Part shown: positions 5,093 through 5,099 of the stretch, piece after piece
Layout: each line of letters opens with the position of its first letter
How positions within the stretch are numbered: the first letter of the stretch is position 1
Source of the DNA: Paenibacillus sp.
GTDB lineage: Bacteria; Bacillota; Bacilli; Paenibacillales; Paenibacillaceae
Length of the DNA: 5,099 bases
Direction of reading: 5' to 3'
NCBI GenBank assembly: GCA_029256665.1
Contig: JAQSXN010000354.1
Location: 1 to 5,099, forward strand
Made by a program: the position numbers and the translations under genes
The notes under the pieces: model-generated
What the model saw: only the letters and a program-made list of their open reading frames with translations
Told to the model about the DNA's origin: nothing
Databases searched by the model: none

Positions 5093-5099
5093 AGCCCAT

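Overview
The window reads as chromosomal DNA from a moderately GC-rich, spore-former-type Bacillota, most likely Paenibacillaceae (Paenibacillus or Cohnella-like). This placement is inference. It rests on strong AAGGAGG-type ribosome binding sites in front of almost every gene, AT-rich sigma-A promoters set in GC-rich coding DNA, a classical Fur box, and permeases that resemble the Bacillus FeuB/FeuC and YfiZ/YfhA siderophore transporters. All supported genes lie on the + strand. No mobile element, CRISPR array, rRNA or tRNA is visible.

Region 1 (1-1035) is the end of a lipid or acyl-CoA module. It holds the C-terminal third or so of an AMP-forming acyl-CoA ligase, cut by the window edge. Six bases later comes a PaaI-type hotdog thioesterase. 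Together they make and hydrolyse acyl-CoA thioesters. No convincing terminator follows.

Region 2 (1036-1812) holds two small genes of unknown function, each with its own promoter. The first is a 59-residue single-pass membrane protein (1199-1378). The second is a 62-residue charged soluble protein (1560-1748) with a long, foldable 5' leader; a good Rho-independent terminator (1764-1812) closes this unit. This monocistronic leader gene is the least explained part of the window.

Region 3 (1813-5099) is an iron-uptake operon. After about 170 bases without a convincing gene come a sigma-A promoter (1980-2008) and a near-consensus Fur box (2027-2041). Two FecCD-family permeases follow with no gap between them (2069-3163 and 3164-4198), then an AraC-family regulator 12 bases later (4211-5047). 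The two permeases probably form the heterodimeric membrane channel of a siderophore ABC importer. No solute-binding protein or ATPase is encoded in the window, so they must come from beyond its right edge or from elsewhere in the genome, as YusV does for several B. subtilis siderophore importers. The likely logic is Fur repression when iron is plentiful, with the AraC protein adding a second, substrate-specific control.

I see no clearly new multi-gene system. The best leads are the structured leader with its 62-residue gene, the 59-residue membrane protein with a palindrome inside its promoter, and the pairing of a permease-only operon with a stand-alone AraC regulator.
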